The notes under the pieces were generated by a model. It had not been told where the DNA came from and ran no database searches. It was given only the letters and a program-made list of their open reading frames with translations. A stretch of 64,000 nucleotides of DNA, from contig JAEKNX010000005.1 in NCBI GenBank assembly GCA_016839055.1, positions 248,001-312,000 on the forward strand. Reading direction: 5' to 3'. This document shows, one piece after another, positions 36,151 to 45,164 of the stretch. Both the position numbers and the translations under genes were made by a program. Every line of letters begins with the position of its first letter. Position 1 is the first letter of the stretch. The DNA comes from Spirochaetales bacterium (GTDB lineage Bacteria > Spirochaetota > Spirochaetia > UBA9216).

Positions 36151-36231
36151 TATTATGTATCCATGGGCTTAAATTAAGGAAGGAAATCTCCCCACAGTTG
36201 CTGCTGAAATGTCAACGACTGCGGGTTGATA

Positions 36232-36280
36232 CTGTTCAATTCCCCTGGGCCGGGGTAAACTTTGGAGGTGGGGGGAATCG
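36232..36280. repeat. 49-bp direct repeat, distal copy (att-like duplicate of tmRNA 3' end)
   Basis: This stretch matches 36380-36428 with one mismatch. The tmRNA-proximal copy includes the last 18 bases of tmRNA, and this one reproduces them 148 bases farther out without the rest of the gene. That is the arrangement left by site-specific integration at an ssrA 3' end. Confidence 0.75.
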
Positions 36281-36290
36281 CCTTCCAGGT

Positions 36291-36353
36291 GTTCACATCC
36301 TGTGAACCCCCTTCAGGCCGCCTCACTCACTGGCGCAAAACATCGTGTTTTGC
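36291..36353. repeat. Palindromic hairpins between the two ssrA-end repeats
   Basis: GTTCACA-TCC-TGTGAAC (36291-36307) and GCAAAACA-TCG-TGTTTTGC (36335-36353) are perfect inverted repeats with 3-base loops, within the 99-base spacer between the 49-bp direct repeats. They resemble REP or MITE-like palindromes. Confidence 0.6.
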
Positions 36354-36379
36354 TACCGGCCTCCGCGGCCGCGTTCGTT

Positions 36380-36428
36380 CTGTTCAATTCCCCTGGGCCG
36401 GGGTAAGCTTTGGAGGTGGGGGGAATCG
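36380..36428. repeat. 49-bp direct repeat, tmRNA-overlapping copy
   Basis: Bases 36411-36428 of this copy are the 3' end of tmRNA (T-arm and acceptor side). The remaining bases flank it and include a CCCCGG/CCGGGG palindrome that may serve as a weak terminator. Confidence 0.75.
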
Positions 36429-36767
36429 AACCCCCGTCCTAACGGGCCCAATACAAGCGTCTACAGGTTTAGTTTCTTCTTAAGTGTTCGGATACAGGAC
36501 GGTGAAAAAACCTACCACCTATATCTATATTCTGAATAGTTGTCCTCATTATTGATCAGACTCAATAACAAGTAAGCTCTGGTTTGTTACAGGAGCAGCC
36601 GACCTTCGGAGCAGCATGTCGGCGTCCCGCACAGCTTAATTAAGCTGCTAAAGCGTAATTTGCTTCGGTTTTATCGTTGGCAATTACTAGTTTTTCCAGT
36701 TTTAAGAGTTAGAGCTCTACCTGCAGCCTATACCGTAACATCCGCCAGTCGAAACCGGTGCACCCCC
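36411..36767 (-). ncRNA. ssrA: tmRNA (transfer-messenger RNA)
   Basis: About 357 bases. The 5' end GGGGGTG (36767-36761) pairs with CACCTCC at the 3' end to form the 7-bp acceptor stem, followed by A as discriminator; CCA is not encoded. GGTTTCGACTGG near the 5' end and GGTTCGATTCC at the T-arm are diagnostic. The tag frame runs from GCC at 36681 to TAA ending at 36640 and encodes ANDKTEANYALAA, so the full tag on stalled proteins would be A-ANDKTEANYALAA. The LAA end is the ClpXP degradation signal. smpB, its protein partner, lies 1.0 kb away on the same strand. Confidence 0.97.
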
Positions 36768-36851
36768 GGCACAGTAATACAATATAACTTTATAATAAAA
36801 AAATTACAATATGGATTTGTAATATCCTTCCTGTATATTATAATCATTGCT

Positions 36852-37799
36852 ATGGAAGAACTTATTAAACGAATAATACCAGTATTTTTGATTATTTTTA
36901 TCGGTTACATTCTCCGTCGTAAGGAAATTATAGGTGAGGGCGGAGTCAAGACCCTGAAGACCCTGATAGTAAGCCTGTTTCTCCCGGCAAGCCTTTTTTA
37001 TGCTTTTTTAAATGCCGAACTGACTTCAAAATACTTTTTTCTAATAGCCGGTGTAATAATCATCTGTTTCTTGCTTTATCTGATAGGGCTTATTTTCAGG
37101 AAGACCTCAGTGCTCGATTCCATATACGGTGCCGAGTTCTTCACGGGTTTTGAGTTCGGGATGGTCGGTATTGCCTTATTCTCGGCAATATTCGGTGTTA
37201 AAGCGCTGCCGGTTATCTCGCTGATAGGCCTTGGGCATGAGTTTTTTATCTGGTTTATCTATCTGCCGCTATTAAAATCTCACGCACCGGACTCAAAAAA
37301 CAGCATGGCTGATATTCTTGTGTCATTCGTTAAGTCGCCGATAATAATAGCTATAATTGGTGCAATAATCCTTAATAAAACAGGTCTCGCGGGCACAGCG
37401 CAGAACCACTTTATAACCGGTGGAATTCTTACAACCTTAAGTTGGTTCTCGTCAGTTACCGTATCGGTAGTTCTGATTGTTCTTGGATGCAGCCTGCGTT
37501 TTGATCATCTTGAGCTCAGAAGGAGTCTTAAATATTCTCTTCTGCGTCTTTTTTTCGTATTGCTGATAGGAATACCGGCGTATTTTGCAGTAAAACGGCT
37601 TATTCCGGATCTTCCCGTACTTTTTCAGTATGCATGGCTTACGTTTTTTCTGCTGCCGCCGCCCTACATAATTCCAATATATGTACCATCAGATCAAGGC
37701 AATGAGAACTCTTTTCTTTCAAATACAATTGTTCTGTATACCTTGATTAGTCTCGCGGCATTCGTGATTTACCTGTTTATAAATCCTCCGCTTCTGTAA
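36852..37799 (+). CDS. AEC-family permease (auxin efflux carrier-like)
   Basis: A 315-residue membrane protein with about ten hydrophobic segments arranged as two five-helix bundles. IPVFLIIFIGYILRR and SLFLPASLFYAF at the N-terminus are typical of AEC carriers, which move small organic anions such as malate or malonate. I start it at the ATG at 36852, since the upstream extension of the frame to 36660 lies in tmRNA and has no conserved sequence. No substrate-linked gene is adjacent. It converges with smpB two bases after its stop. Confidence 0.85.
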   Translation: MEELIKRIIPVFLIIFIGYILRRKEIIGEGGVKTLKTLIVSLFLPASLFYAFLNAELTSKYFFLIAGVIIICFLLYLIGLIFRKTSVLDSIYGAEFFTGFEFGMVGIALFSAIFGVKALPVISLIGLGHEFFIWFIYLPLLKSHAPDSKNSMADILVSFVKSPIIIAIIGAIILNKTGLAGTAQNHFITGGILTTLSWFSSVTVSVVLIVLGCSLRFDHLELRRSLKYSLLRLFFVLLIGIPAYFAVKRLIPDLPVLFQYAWLTFFLLPPPYIIPIYVPSDQGNENSFLSNTIVLYTLISLAAFVIYLFINPPLL

Positions 37800-37801
37800 G
37801 G

Positions 37802-38290
37802 TTATTTTCTATCTCTGAACTCACGTGCTATAGAAAGCTTGTCCTCACGATCGCGGATTGTATTTCTCTTGTCCTGAACATTCTTGCCACGGCAGACGCC
37901 TATCTCAATTTTGATCTTGCTGTTTTTGAGATAGATCTTGAGCGGTACGAGGGTGTATCCTTTTTCATCTACCTTACGTGAAAGCTTTTTTATTTCTATT
38001 TTGTGGGCTAGTAGTTTTCTTCTTCTGTCGGGATCATGATTGTTGATATTACCGAAATCGTAGGGAGATATGTGGAAAGCGATTAGATAGAGCTCTAAAT
38101 TATTTACTATCACATATGAGTCTGAATATGCAAATTTACCGTTTCTAAGTGATTTTACCTCTGTTCCCTTCAGCTCAATTCCACATTCAAGCGTCTCTTC
38201 AACCGAATAGTTGAATCTGGCCTTACGGTTAACTGATAATATTTTAATACCGTCCGCGCTGAATTCGTTTTTCTTGCCTTTTTTAGCCAT
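37802..38290 (-). CDS. smpB: SmpB, tmRNA-binding protein
   Basis: A 162-residue protein of normal length. ARFNYSVEETLECGIELKGTEVKSLR contains the E-x-G-I-x-L-x-G-x-E-V-K-S-L core, split here as ECGIELKGTEVKSL. DRRRKLLAHKIEI and IGVCRGKNVQDKRNT (K-x-x-D-K-R) are also diagnostic, followed by the basic tail ending EFRDRK. It loads tmRNA onto stalled ribosomes. The closeness to ssrA is a common pairing. The upstream gene on the same strand ends 43 bases before its start. Confidence 0.97.
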   Translation of the reverse strand: MAKKGKKNEFSADGIKILSVNRKARFNYSVEETLECGIELKGTEVKSLRNGKFAYSDSYVIVNNLELYLIAFHISPYDFGNINNHDPDRRRKLLAHKIEIKKLSRKVDEKGYTLVPLKIYLKNSKIKIEIGVCRGKNVQDKRNTIRDREDKLSIAREFRDRK

Positions 38291-38333
38291 TTATGACTCC
38301 AGTGAAAAAAAGTTCGTCGATTAATGAGCTCAT

Positions 38334-39884
38334 CTATTCCTTCACAATTACAGGTCTGAATCCGAGGAAATCGGTGCACCACGACGGAGGCTGAGATCCG
38401 CGAGTAGAAGTACTGATGTTTCTCTCGTTGGCCCAGCTTCCTCCACGGACAGATTTCTCTATTCCCGGGTATTCGCCAATATATGATTCGTTATAGAGGG
38501 GGTCACGGGATGTAATAAGGCTTGACGCCGGAGCATACCAGTTACCGCACCATTCCCATAGATTACCCTTTAAATCATACAGTCCGCTGTTATTCGGATA
38601 TCTGCCCTTGGCAGACTCAGGGCCTTCGAATCCGCTTTCCTTGAAAATTCCGCCGTTATTCGACTCAGTCAGAGCGGCCCATTCCCATTCAATTTCGTCG
38701 GGCAGCCTTACAGTGTATCCTGAAAGATAAGCGGGCAGCTTTGTCTCTATCCATCCGCAGAACGCGTCTGCCGCAAACCATGATATGAAGTTAATCGGTT
38801 TATTACCCTCTGATTGATCGAAATCTCTCAGATAATCCTGGTTTACATCACCTTTCTCAATAAGCTCGGCTATGTTTTCTGTCCGCCACTGTGGGTTCTC
38901 ATTGAGGAATATGCGGTAGAGATCATTGGATACTTCACGGTCCATCATGAAAAAATCATCTGTTGATGCAGGATAGGGAAAGGTGTTCCCGTCGGTTCCC
39001 ATTAAAAACTGTCCGCCTGAGAGCATGATGAATCTCATTCCGTTCACAGTAACCGCGGCTGTCGCAGATGGATAATCATTGCTGAAATCACGGAGAAAAA
39101 CTCCGTATTCTTCCTGCATTGCCGGATACCAGTTTGTATTGCTCCCGCGGTTTTCATCTGAAATAAGGCTGTAATACCAGAACGGCAGATTTTCAAAGAA
39201 AGACGCTGTGTCCTGGAAAAACGGTATCTCGGCGAAATCCTGTGAGAGTATATTTTCCTGCAGTCCTTCTCCTGATTTGACAGCCTCAAACCACATTAAT
39301 CCCTCAAGGAAATCTGAGTATAGCAGTTCATTGTGAACAAACGGCATTGCACTGTATAAAAAAGCAGACAATTTTACCCTGTCATTATATCCTGACTTAT
39401 ATAAATCCTTGAACAGCGGTCCTACAACCGGCTCAGGCTGATAATTATCGAAATAGGTATCAATCATTCCCCAATTGGCGAATTCAGTGAAGCTGCTTTC
39501 AAGAAGAGCATCAGGCTCTGAAAGAACCAGTTTAATATTGAAATTCTCTTTTCGCGGAACGAATAATGATGCAAAGATCCTTTTACCGCTGACAATATCC
39601 TGCTCAATGTCGGTGAAGTATTTTCGAGATATGGTTAATCTATGCTCTCCGGCACGCACAAAGACATCACAGGGGGCAGCGCCCTTATAAATACCATCAA
39701 CCAGCACGGCGGCGTTTTCTACACCCACTTCTATGTGGTAAACTGTTCCGGGCCTGATGATTCCCGGCAGAAAAAATAACAGAAAAAATATCAATGAAAT
39801 AATCATGGCATAGAATATTACAAGATATTTTCCCGGGTGGATTCCGAATAATGGTTTTAATTTGACTTGATCATTTTCGCTCAT
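38334..39884 (-). CDS. Membrane-anchored PEGA and SUMF1/FGE-domain protein
   Basis: A 516-residue protein. One transmembrane helix lies at about 20-42. A PEGA-like domain follows (VLVDGIYKGAAPCDVFVRAG), then a helical linker. From about residue 285 a formylglycine-generating-enzyme/sulfatase-modifying-factor fold runs to the C-terminus (SGGQFLMGT, NFISWFAADAFCGW, RLPDEIEWEWAA, LYDLKGNLWEWCGNWY, VRGGSWAN, LGFRPV). Domains of this class act as lectin-like or signalling modules more often than as true formylglycine enzymes, and I see no sulfatase nearby. It is probably exposed outside the membrane. Confidence 0.88.
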   Translation of the reverse strand: MSENDQVKLKPLFGIHPGKYLVIFYAMIISLIFFLLFFLPGIIRPGTVYHIEVGVENAAVLVDGIYKGAAPCDVFVRAGEHRLTISRKYFTDIEQDIVSGKRIFASLFVPRKENFNIKLVLSEPDALLESSFTEFANWGMIDTYFDNYQPEPVVGPLFKDLYKSGYNDRVKLSAFLYSAMPFVHNELLYSDFLEGLMWFEAVKSGEGLQENILSQDFAEIPFFQDTASFFENLPFWYYSLISDENRGSNTNWYPAMQEEYGVFLRDFSNDYPSATAAVTVNGMRFIMLSGGQFLMGTDGNTFPYPASTDDFFMMDREVSNDLYRIFLNENPQWRTENIAELIEKGDVNQDYLRDFDQSEGNKPINFISWFAADAFCGWIETKLPAYLSGYTVRLPDEIEWEWAALTESNNGGIFKESGFEGPESAKGRYPNNSGLYDLKGNLWEWCGNWYAPASSLITSRDPLYNESYIGEYPGIEKSVRGGSWANERNISTSTRGSQPPSWCTDFLGFRPVIVKE

Positions 39885-39957
39885 ACAGAGAGATTATATT
39901 TATATCACGGCCTTGTCAACTTTCGATATAAAATGATATTGTTTGAGTGAGGTGAGT

Positions 39958-40932
39958 ATGGACAGCTTTTTTGATAATGTGCAGCTTTCGACTGAAAGAT
40001 TTATAAGCTGGAACAGGAAAAGAAGAAGAATAAAAAAAGAAAAAGTAAAGAAAAAAAATCCTGTCCTTGACTGGGTAGAAGCTTTTTTATGGGCTGCTGT
40101 TGTTGTGCTGATTATTAATCAGTATTTTTTTCAGGCATACCAGATACCTTCGCCTTCAATGGTAGAAACCTTAAAGATTAAAGACCGCCTCTTTGTAAAT
40201 AAAATAATATACGGACCGGAACTCGTTCCCGGAAAGTTCAAGATTGACAGCCCGAGAGACCCTTACCGTAACGAGATTATTATTTTTGAAAGCCCGACCT
40301 ATCTTTCAAAGGGTCCGGTCTTCGATGTATTCCAGCGCCTAATATATATGATTACTTTCTCTCTTGTAGACATCGATAAGGATCAAAACGGAAATCCCAA
40401 ACCTCATTTTCTTATTAAGCGGGCAATGGGTCATGCCGGAGACAGAATCAGACTAACCGACGGTGAAGTTGAAATTATGCCTGCCGGCTTTACGCACTGG
40501 CTCAATGAAGCCGACTTTAAGACTATGACTGAAAAAGAATACGAGACCAGACGTCTCATAGAGAAGGAAGATTATACTGGAATCAGGGCATCCGCCTTTC
40601 TAGATGCATATGATTATGCCGGAATAAAGCCGGCGGCCTCCTATGTTAATGAATCTAAAATCCGGAAAACAAATTATTCCGACGGATATTCCTGGAGTGG
40701 TTATCGTTATCAGGCTATGTATGAGATAAATCCTCATCTGCATCAGTATGGCGGAGCCTGGAGGAAAACAGATACCGGCTGGTTTATACCTGCAGGGTGG
40801 ATCTTTCCGATGGGTGATAACCGTGATAACTCAAGAGACGGAAGATATTTTGGTCCTGTTAATCTTGATGATGTTCTTGGGAAAGCCAGTTTTATTTACT
40901 GGCCGGCAAACCGAATCAGAATTATAAATTAG
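39958..40932 (+). CDS. lepB: Signal peptidase I (LepB)
   Basis: A 324-residue enzyme. A lysine-rich cytoplasmic N-terminus leads to one transmembrane helix (about 40-60). The catalytic serine is Ser67 in PSPSMVETL and the general base is Lys154 in LIKRAMGHAGDRI. MGDNRDNSRDGRYFGPV is the box E motif. A long insert of about 100 residues (185-285) separates the catalytic lysine from box E. I choose the ATG at 39958, preceded by GAGGTGAG, over the upstream TTG. It removes signal peptides from exported proteins. A paralogue lacking the nucleophile follows after 11 bases. Confidence 0.93.
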   Translation: MDSFFDNVQLSTERFISWNRKRRRIKKEKVKKKNPVLDWVEAFLWAAVVVLIINQYFFQAYQIPSPSMVETLKIKDRLFVNKIIYGPELVPGKFKIDSPRDPYRNEIIIFESPTYLSKGPVFDVFQRLIYMITFSLVDIDKDQNGNPKPHFLIKRAMGHAGDRIRLTDGEVEIMPAGFTHWLNEADFKTMTEKEYETRRLIEKEDYTGIRASAFLDAYDYAGIKPAASYVNESKIRKTNYSDGYSWSGYRYQAMYEINPHLHQYGGAWRKTDTGWFIPAGWIFPMGDNRDNSRDGRYFGPVNLDDVLGKASFIYWPANRIRIIN

Positions 40933-40943
40933 GTGGGATAAGC

Positions 40944-41705
40944 TTGTCATACGTAAGCAGAAGCAGCTGGAAAAGAAGATCAGGCAGTAGAACCGGATAT
41001 ACAAAGAAAGCCGACAGCGGAATAAGGGGTTTTGCCTTTTTTATAATTCTCTTGTTTATAGCCTTTCAGATACTAACTTCAATGTTTATTACTTCCTATA
41101 GGCAGGAATCAATTGCCATGGAACCGACAGTACCATCCGGAGCACTGCTCCTTGCGTCTCCGCTGATATATGGAGCGGAAATTCCCTTTACAAACATTAA
41201 ACTGCCTGAAATTAGAAAGCCGAAACGGGGAGACTTGGTAGTCTGTACTCCGGCTTTTCACCCGGATTCAGCCTGGTATGAGAAGGGCCTGAATTCTATA
41301 GTAAGGTTTTTCACCTTACAGCGTAAGAGCTTCGGTTCAGCAGATTACAACTGGCTTCACAGCAGGATGCTCAAGCGTGTTATCGGCCTTCCCGGTGATA
41401 CTATCAAGATGGTGAATTTCGAGATACTCATAAAACCTCAAGATAAACAGTATTTTTTCTCAGAACATGAAATAATCCAGACAGCCTATGAAATAAGCAG
41501 TTATTCAGTACCCGATAGCCTGCCGGAGGAATTTCCACTATCCGGAAATATGCGGGAAATCACCTTAAAAGATGATGAGTTTTTTGTGATGGGAGATAAT
41601 AGATCGATGTCTAATGATTCCTATTATTGGGGACCAATCAGCATTGAGCACATGAAAGCGCGGGCAATACTCGAATATTTTCCCGATATAATTCTTCTTC
41701 AATGA
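40944..41705 (+). CDS. Signal peptidase I paralogue lacking the usual catalytic serine
   Basis: A 253-residue S26-family protein with one transmembrane helix (about 28-50). Box B reads ESIAMEPTV: the residue before Met, normally the nucleophilic Ser, is Ala58. Ser56 lies two positions earlier. The catalytic-lysine box is intact (Lys144 in MLKRVIGLPGDTI), as is box E (MGDNRSMSNDSYYWGP). The TTG start has a good AGGTGGG ribosome site. It may be an inactive partner of the adjacent LepB, or use Ser56 in a shifted active site. hemW overlaps its stop by four bases. Confidence 0.85.
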   Translation: MSYVSRSSWKRRSGSRTGYTKKADSGIRGFAFFIILLFIAFQILTSMFITSYRQESIAMEPTVPSGALLLASPLIYGAEIPFTNIKLPEIRKPKRGDLVVCTPAFHPDSAWYEKGLNSIVRFFTLQRKSFGSADYNWLHSRMLKRVIGLPGDTIKMVNFEILIKPQDKQYFFSEHEIIQTAYEISSYSVPDSLPEEFPLSGNMREITLKDDEFFVMGDNRSMSNDSYYWGPISIEHMKARAILEYFPDIILLQ

Positions 41706-42904
41706 AAACATCCTTATACGTTCACATTCCTTTCTGCAGTGCGAAATGCCGATACTGCGATTTTTTCTCCATTCCGCTTAATGAAAAAACCGGACAAGGC
41801 GAAAGTGAGAATCTTCAAAAGAATCTCCTTGACGGGATACTCAGTGAGCTTAAGATCAGGCTTTCCGAGCTTGTCCCGAAAAAAATAGAAACAATTTTTA
41901 TTGGCGGCGGAACCCCGTCATCTATTAAGCCGGAGCTTCTCGACAACTTTCTTACAGGAATGGAGGAGCTTTTGCTCGGTTTAATAGGTGATGATGCTGA
42001 AATTTCTATCGAGGCAAATCCTGAATCTTGCAGTGTGGATTTTCTTGATGTACTTTCGAACCACCGAATTAACCGGCTGAGTATAGGAGTCCAGAGTTTT
42101 GATTTGAAGACTCTGAAGAAAATTGGAAGGGCATCCTTCCCCGAGAACATCTATGATACCGTAGCGGGAATAAGAGCATCCTGGCATAAGAATCTTTCCC
42201 TCGATATTATTTCCGGGGTAACTGCCGATTATATGGATGACATAGAAAAAGCCTTGTCATTGTCGCCGGAACATCTTTCCGTATACTCCCTTACCATCGA
42301 AGAGGATACGCCTTTATACGATGATCTACTTAACAGCCGCATCCAGCCTCCTGATGAAGAACTTCAGGCGGAGTCAATGACTTCTGTTAGCGCCTTTCTT
42401 GAAAAACATGGCTTTTATAAATATGAGATCTCAAATTTTGCCCTGGCCGACCCGGCATTTTCTAACGAATGCCGCCATAATCTCATGTATTGGAATATGC
42501 AGTCGTATATCGGTATTGGACCCGGGGCTGTATCATCCCTCTATTTTGACGATCGAAAAATAAGGATTACTAATACCGTCGATCTTGATCTTTATATCAG
42601 TTGTTTCACGGATGGGCTTCGTGCTCCTTTGACCTGCCGCACAACCGAGGTGCTCAGTAAATTTGATTTCCTGCTAGAACACTATCTGATGGGCATCCGG
42701 CTTAAAAAAGGCATCAATCCGGATATTTTCAGAGCGAGATTCGCTCATGGACCTGAGTACTTCATTCCTGAAACACTGTCTAAATGGCAGGCCTCCGGGC
42801 TGACCGGTCCGGGCTGCTGCGCTTTAAATGAAGATGGAATGCTTCTTCTGAACCGTTTCATGTCCGAAGTATGGGACGAGTTGAAAAAAAAAGATTTTTT
42901 TTAA
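41702..42904 (+). CDS. hemW: HemW-like radical SAM haem chaperone
   Basis: A 400-residue radical SAM protein. YVHIPFCSAKCRYCDFFS carries the C-x3-C-x2-C cluster motif; the D-F after the third cysteine, rather than a fourth cysteine, points to HemW and not to coproporphyrinogen dehydrogenase HemN. FIGGGTPSS, SIEANPES and RLSIGVQSF are further family blocks. HemW is thought to hand haem to respiratory enzymes. No other haem genes are present. The frame overlaps the signal-peptidase paralogue by four bases, so the three genes probably form one operon. Confidence 0.9.
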   Translation: MKTSLYVHIPFCSAKCRYCDFFSIPLNEKTGQGESENLQKNLLDGILSELKIRLSELVPKKIETIFIGGGTPSSIKPELLDNFLTGMEELLLGLIGDDAEISIEANPESCSVDFLDVLSNHRINRLSIGVQSFDLKTLKKIGRASFPENIYDTVAGIRASWHKNLSLDIISGVTADYMDDIEKALSLSPEHLSVYSLTIEEDTPLYDDLLNSRIQPPDEELQAESMTSVSAFLEKHGFYKYEISNFALADPAFSNECRHNLMYWNMQSYIGIGPGAVSSLYFDDRKIRITNTVDLDLYISCFTDGLRAPLTCRTTEVLSKFDFLLEHYLMGIRLKKGINPDIFRARFAHGPEYFIPETLSKWQASGLTGPGCCALNEDGMLLLNRFMSEVWDELKKKDFF

Positions 42905-43107
42905 TTTTTCACTTTTTCATCATTTTTCGATGTTCAATTAATTTAGTTTGAAAATATCTATTGAAAACCTAAAAAAATCTCGATAATTATTAGTAATATC
43001 TCAATAAGAGATTTTTCATTCTTTCTTCGTTTGATTTTTACGGGTTGAGGGCATTCAAACAAAAAGTTATAACCACTATATACTTTTAAAATATAACAGG
43101 AGATGCG

Positions 43108-44391
43108 ATGTACTCGGCATTAGAGAAATATGATCCTCAGTTATTTGAGCTGATCAAACAGGAAGAAGCCCGTCAGAGCGGCGTTCTGAGACTTATCCCC
43201 TCAGAGAACTATGTATCACAGGCTGTCCGTATGGCGACTGGAAGCTGTCTGACTAATAAGTATTCCGAAGGCTACCCCGGGAAAAGATACTATGAAGGAC
43301 AGCAGATCACCGACCTTGTCGAAGACGTCGCCCGAAATCGTGCCAAGAAAATTTTCAAGGCAGATCATGCTAATGTTCAGCCTTATTCGGGTTCTGTTGC
43401 CAACCTGGGAGCATATAACGCCCTTATCAAGCCTGGTATGAAAATAATGGGCCTGACCCTCGGATCCGGCGGACATCTCACGCACGGCTCCAAGGTCAGC
43501 ATTACAAGCAAGTTTTTTAAGGCTGTAAATTATACTGTTAATGAAGACGGCTATCTTGATTATGATGTAATACGTGATATGGCAAGGAAAGAGAGGCCGA
43601 ATATAATTATCTCCGGAACTACCGCTTATCCGCGGGCTATCGACTTTAAAATTTTTGGAGAAATAGCAAAGGAAGTAGGCGCCTACCATGTCAGTGACAT
43701 TGCTCATCTTTCAGGTCTGGTAGTAGCCGGCCTGCATCAATCACCAATTCCTTATGCTGACATTGTATCGACAACAACACATAAAACCCTGAGGGGGCCC
43801 CGAGGCGGAATGCTTCTGTGTAAAGAAGAACACGCGGTCAAACTCGACAAGGCTATCATGCCCGGACAGCAGGGCGGACCTCATATGCATACAATTGCCG
43901 CAATAGCTGTCGCCCTGGCGGAGGCGGACACTAAGGAATTCCTGGTTTATGCAGAGCAGATACTGAAGAACTCTAAGAGGCTTTCGGAAAAACTGATGGA
44001 AAAGGGTTTTGACCTTGTAACGGGCGGAACAGACAATCACATCATTCTTATTGACCTTAGAAAAAAACACATCCCGGGACGTGATTTTGCGAAAGCTCTC
44101 GACAGGGCAAGGATAGTTGGTAACTTTAATACCATTCCTCATGACTCGGCGCCTCCGACAAAACCGAACGGCCTTCGAATCGGAACACCCGCTATTACGA
44201 CAAGGGGGATGAGAGAGCCTGAGATGGACATTATTGCTGATCTGATGAGCAGGGTTGCAGACAATATGGGTAATGAAGAAGCAATTTCTAAAATTTCCCA
44301 GGAAGTATTATTACTTACTTCGAGATTTCCTGTTCCTGAGCATTTCACCATTCCCAAGAAAATGGAACATCCGTTTGGATGTAACGAATAG
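43108..44391 (+). CDS. glyA: Serine hydroxymethyltransferase
   Basis: A 427-residue pyridoxal-phosphate enzyme, normal length. The cofactor lysine is in STTTHKTLRGPRGG, and RLIPSENYVS, NKYSEGYPGKRYYEGQ and NVQPYSGSVAN are conserved substrate and cofactor contacts. It converts serine and tetrahydrofolate to glycine and 5,10-methylene-tetrahydrofolate, feeding one-carbon metabolism. AACAGGAG precedes the ATG. The 203-base upstream gap is very AT-rich, with only a weak ATCTC/GAGAT hairpin that might end the hemW operon. Confidence 0.97.
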   Translation: MYSALEKYDPQLFELIKQEEARQSGVLRLIPSENYVSQAVRMATGSCLTNKYSEGYPGKRYYEGQQITDLVEDVARNRAKKIFKADHANVQPYSGSVANLGAYNALIKPGMKIMGLTLGSGGHLTHGSKVSITSKFFKAVNYTVNEDGYLDYDVIRDMARKERPNIIISGTTAYPRAIDFKIFGEIAKEVGAYHVSDIAHLSGLVVAGLHQSPIPYADIVSTTTHKTLRGPRGGMLLCKEEHAVKLDKAIMPGQQGGPHMHTIAAIAVALAEADTKEFLVYAEQILKNSKRLSEKLMEKGFDLVTGGTDNHIILIDLRKKHIPGRDFAKALDRARIVGNFNTIPHDSAPPTKPNGLRIGTPAITTRGMREPEMDIIADLMSRVADNMGNEEAISKISQEVLLLTSRFPVPEHFTIPKKMEHPFGCNE

Positions 44392-44410
44392 TCTATAGTG
44401 TGAAAATTAG

Positions 44411-44437
44411 AGGGCGTTCTGCGGAACGTCCTTTTTT
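44411..44437 (+). terminator. Rho-independent terminator after glyA
   Basis: AGGGCGTTC (44411-44419) and GAACGTCCT (44424-44432) form a stem with a TGCG tetraloop, followed by T. It lies between convergent glyA and the sirtuin gene. Confidence 0.9.
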
Positions 44438-45164
44438 AAAGTAAAGCCTGGCGCAGGAGGGTGCAGAATTCTTCCAGATCGGGAAACAGCATGCATGCAT
44501 ATCCGTCAAGCGGTGTTGGCATATCGTTTACTATAATAATTTTTCCGCCGCTCTGGACGGTCTCAAGCGGTATTGATGCCGCCGGCTGTACAAGGAGCGA
44601 AGAACCAAGGACAAGCATTAAATCTGAAGCCGCGGCATGCCTGAAGGCATCTTTGACAGCCTTTCCGGGTAAAGCTTCCCCGAAAAAGGTAATATCAGGT
44701 TTAAGGATTCCGCCGCAGAGCTCGCATGCCGGGAGTTCATCGCGCTGAACAACAGCGGCAATTTTTTCGTAGCTATAGGTTTTACCGCAGTTCAGGCACC
44801 GGTGGATCGAAGGGGAGCCGTGAACTTCAATAACATTAGAAGAACCCGCTTTCTGGTGAAGCAGATCAATGTTCTGGGTAATAAGGGTTTTTAGACGGCC
44901 TTGATTTTCAAGTTCGGCAAGCAACAGGTGCACAAGGCCGGGGGTCTTGTTTTCTATATTGTATATAAAATCCTTAGTACGGCTGTAATAAAAAGCAGGA
45001 TCCTTTAAAAAATATTTTAGGTCAAATATTTTCCCGGCATCTTCATCATTATAAAGACCGTTTTTTCCACGAAAATCACGTATTCCTGAAAAAGTTGAAA
45101 CTCCGGCTCCGGTAAAAGCGCTTATGTATGAAGAATTAGTTATAATATTTCTTAAATCATTCAT
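44436..45164 (-). CDS. cobB: Sir2-family NAD-dependent protein deacylase
   Basis: A 242-residue sirtuin. AFTGAGVSTFSGIRDFRG binds NAD, TQNIDLLHQKAG contains the catalytic-site Asn and Asp, and VIEVHGS holds the active histidine. The zinc site is C-x2-C (CLNCGK) and C-x2-C (CELCGG). It removes acetyl or acyl groups from lysines, for example of acyl-CoA synthetases. The start overlaps the end of the MarR gene by four bases, so the two are co-transcribed with the regulator first. Confidence 0.93.
   Translation of the reverse strand: MNDLRNIITNSSYISAFTGAGVSTFSGIRDFRGKNGLYNDEDAGKIFDLKYFLKDPAFYYSRTKDFIYNIENKTPGLVHLLLAELENQGRLKTLITQNIDLLHQKAGSSNVIEVHGSPSIHRCLNCGKTYSYEKIAAVVQRDELPACELCGGILKPDITFFGEALPGKAVKDAFRHAAASDLMLVLGSSLLVQPAASIPLETVQSGGKIIIVNDMPTPLDGYACMLFPDLEEFCTLLRQALL

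Noticed and set aside
36262-36539. Two plus-strand open frames across the repeats and tmRNA
   Set aside because: They lie antisense to the tmRNA 3' part and the duplicated end; no ribosome site or family match.
36660-36851. Upstream extension of the AEC permease frame
   Set aside because: The extension runs through tmRNA sequence and has no conserved residues; the ATG at 36852 starts the first membrane helix.
42905-43107. Possible terminator or riboswitch upstream of glyA
   Set aside because: Only a 5-bp ATCTC/GAGAT hairpin with a few T; no glycine-riboswitch features.
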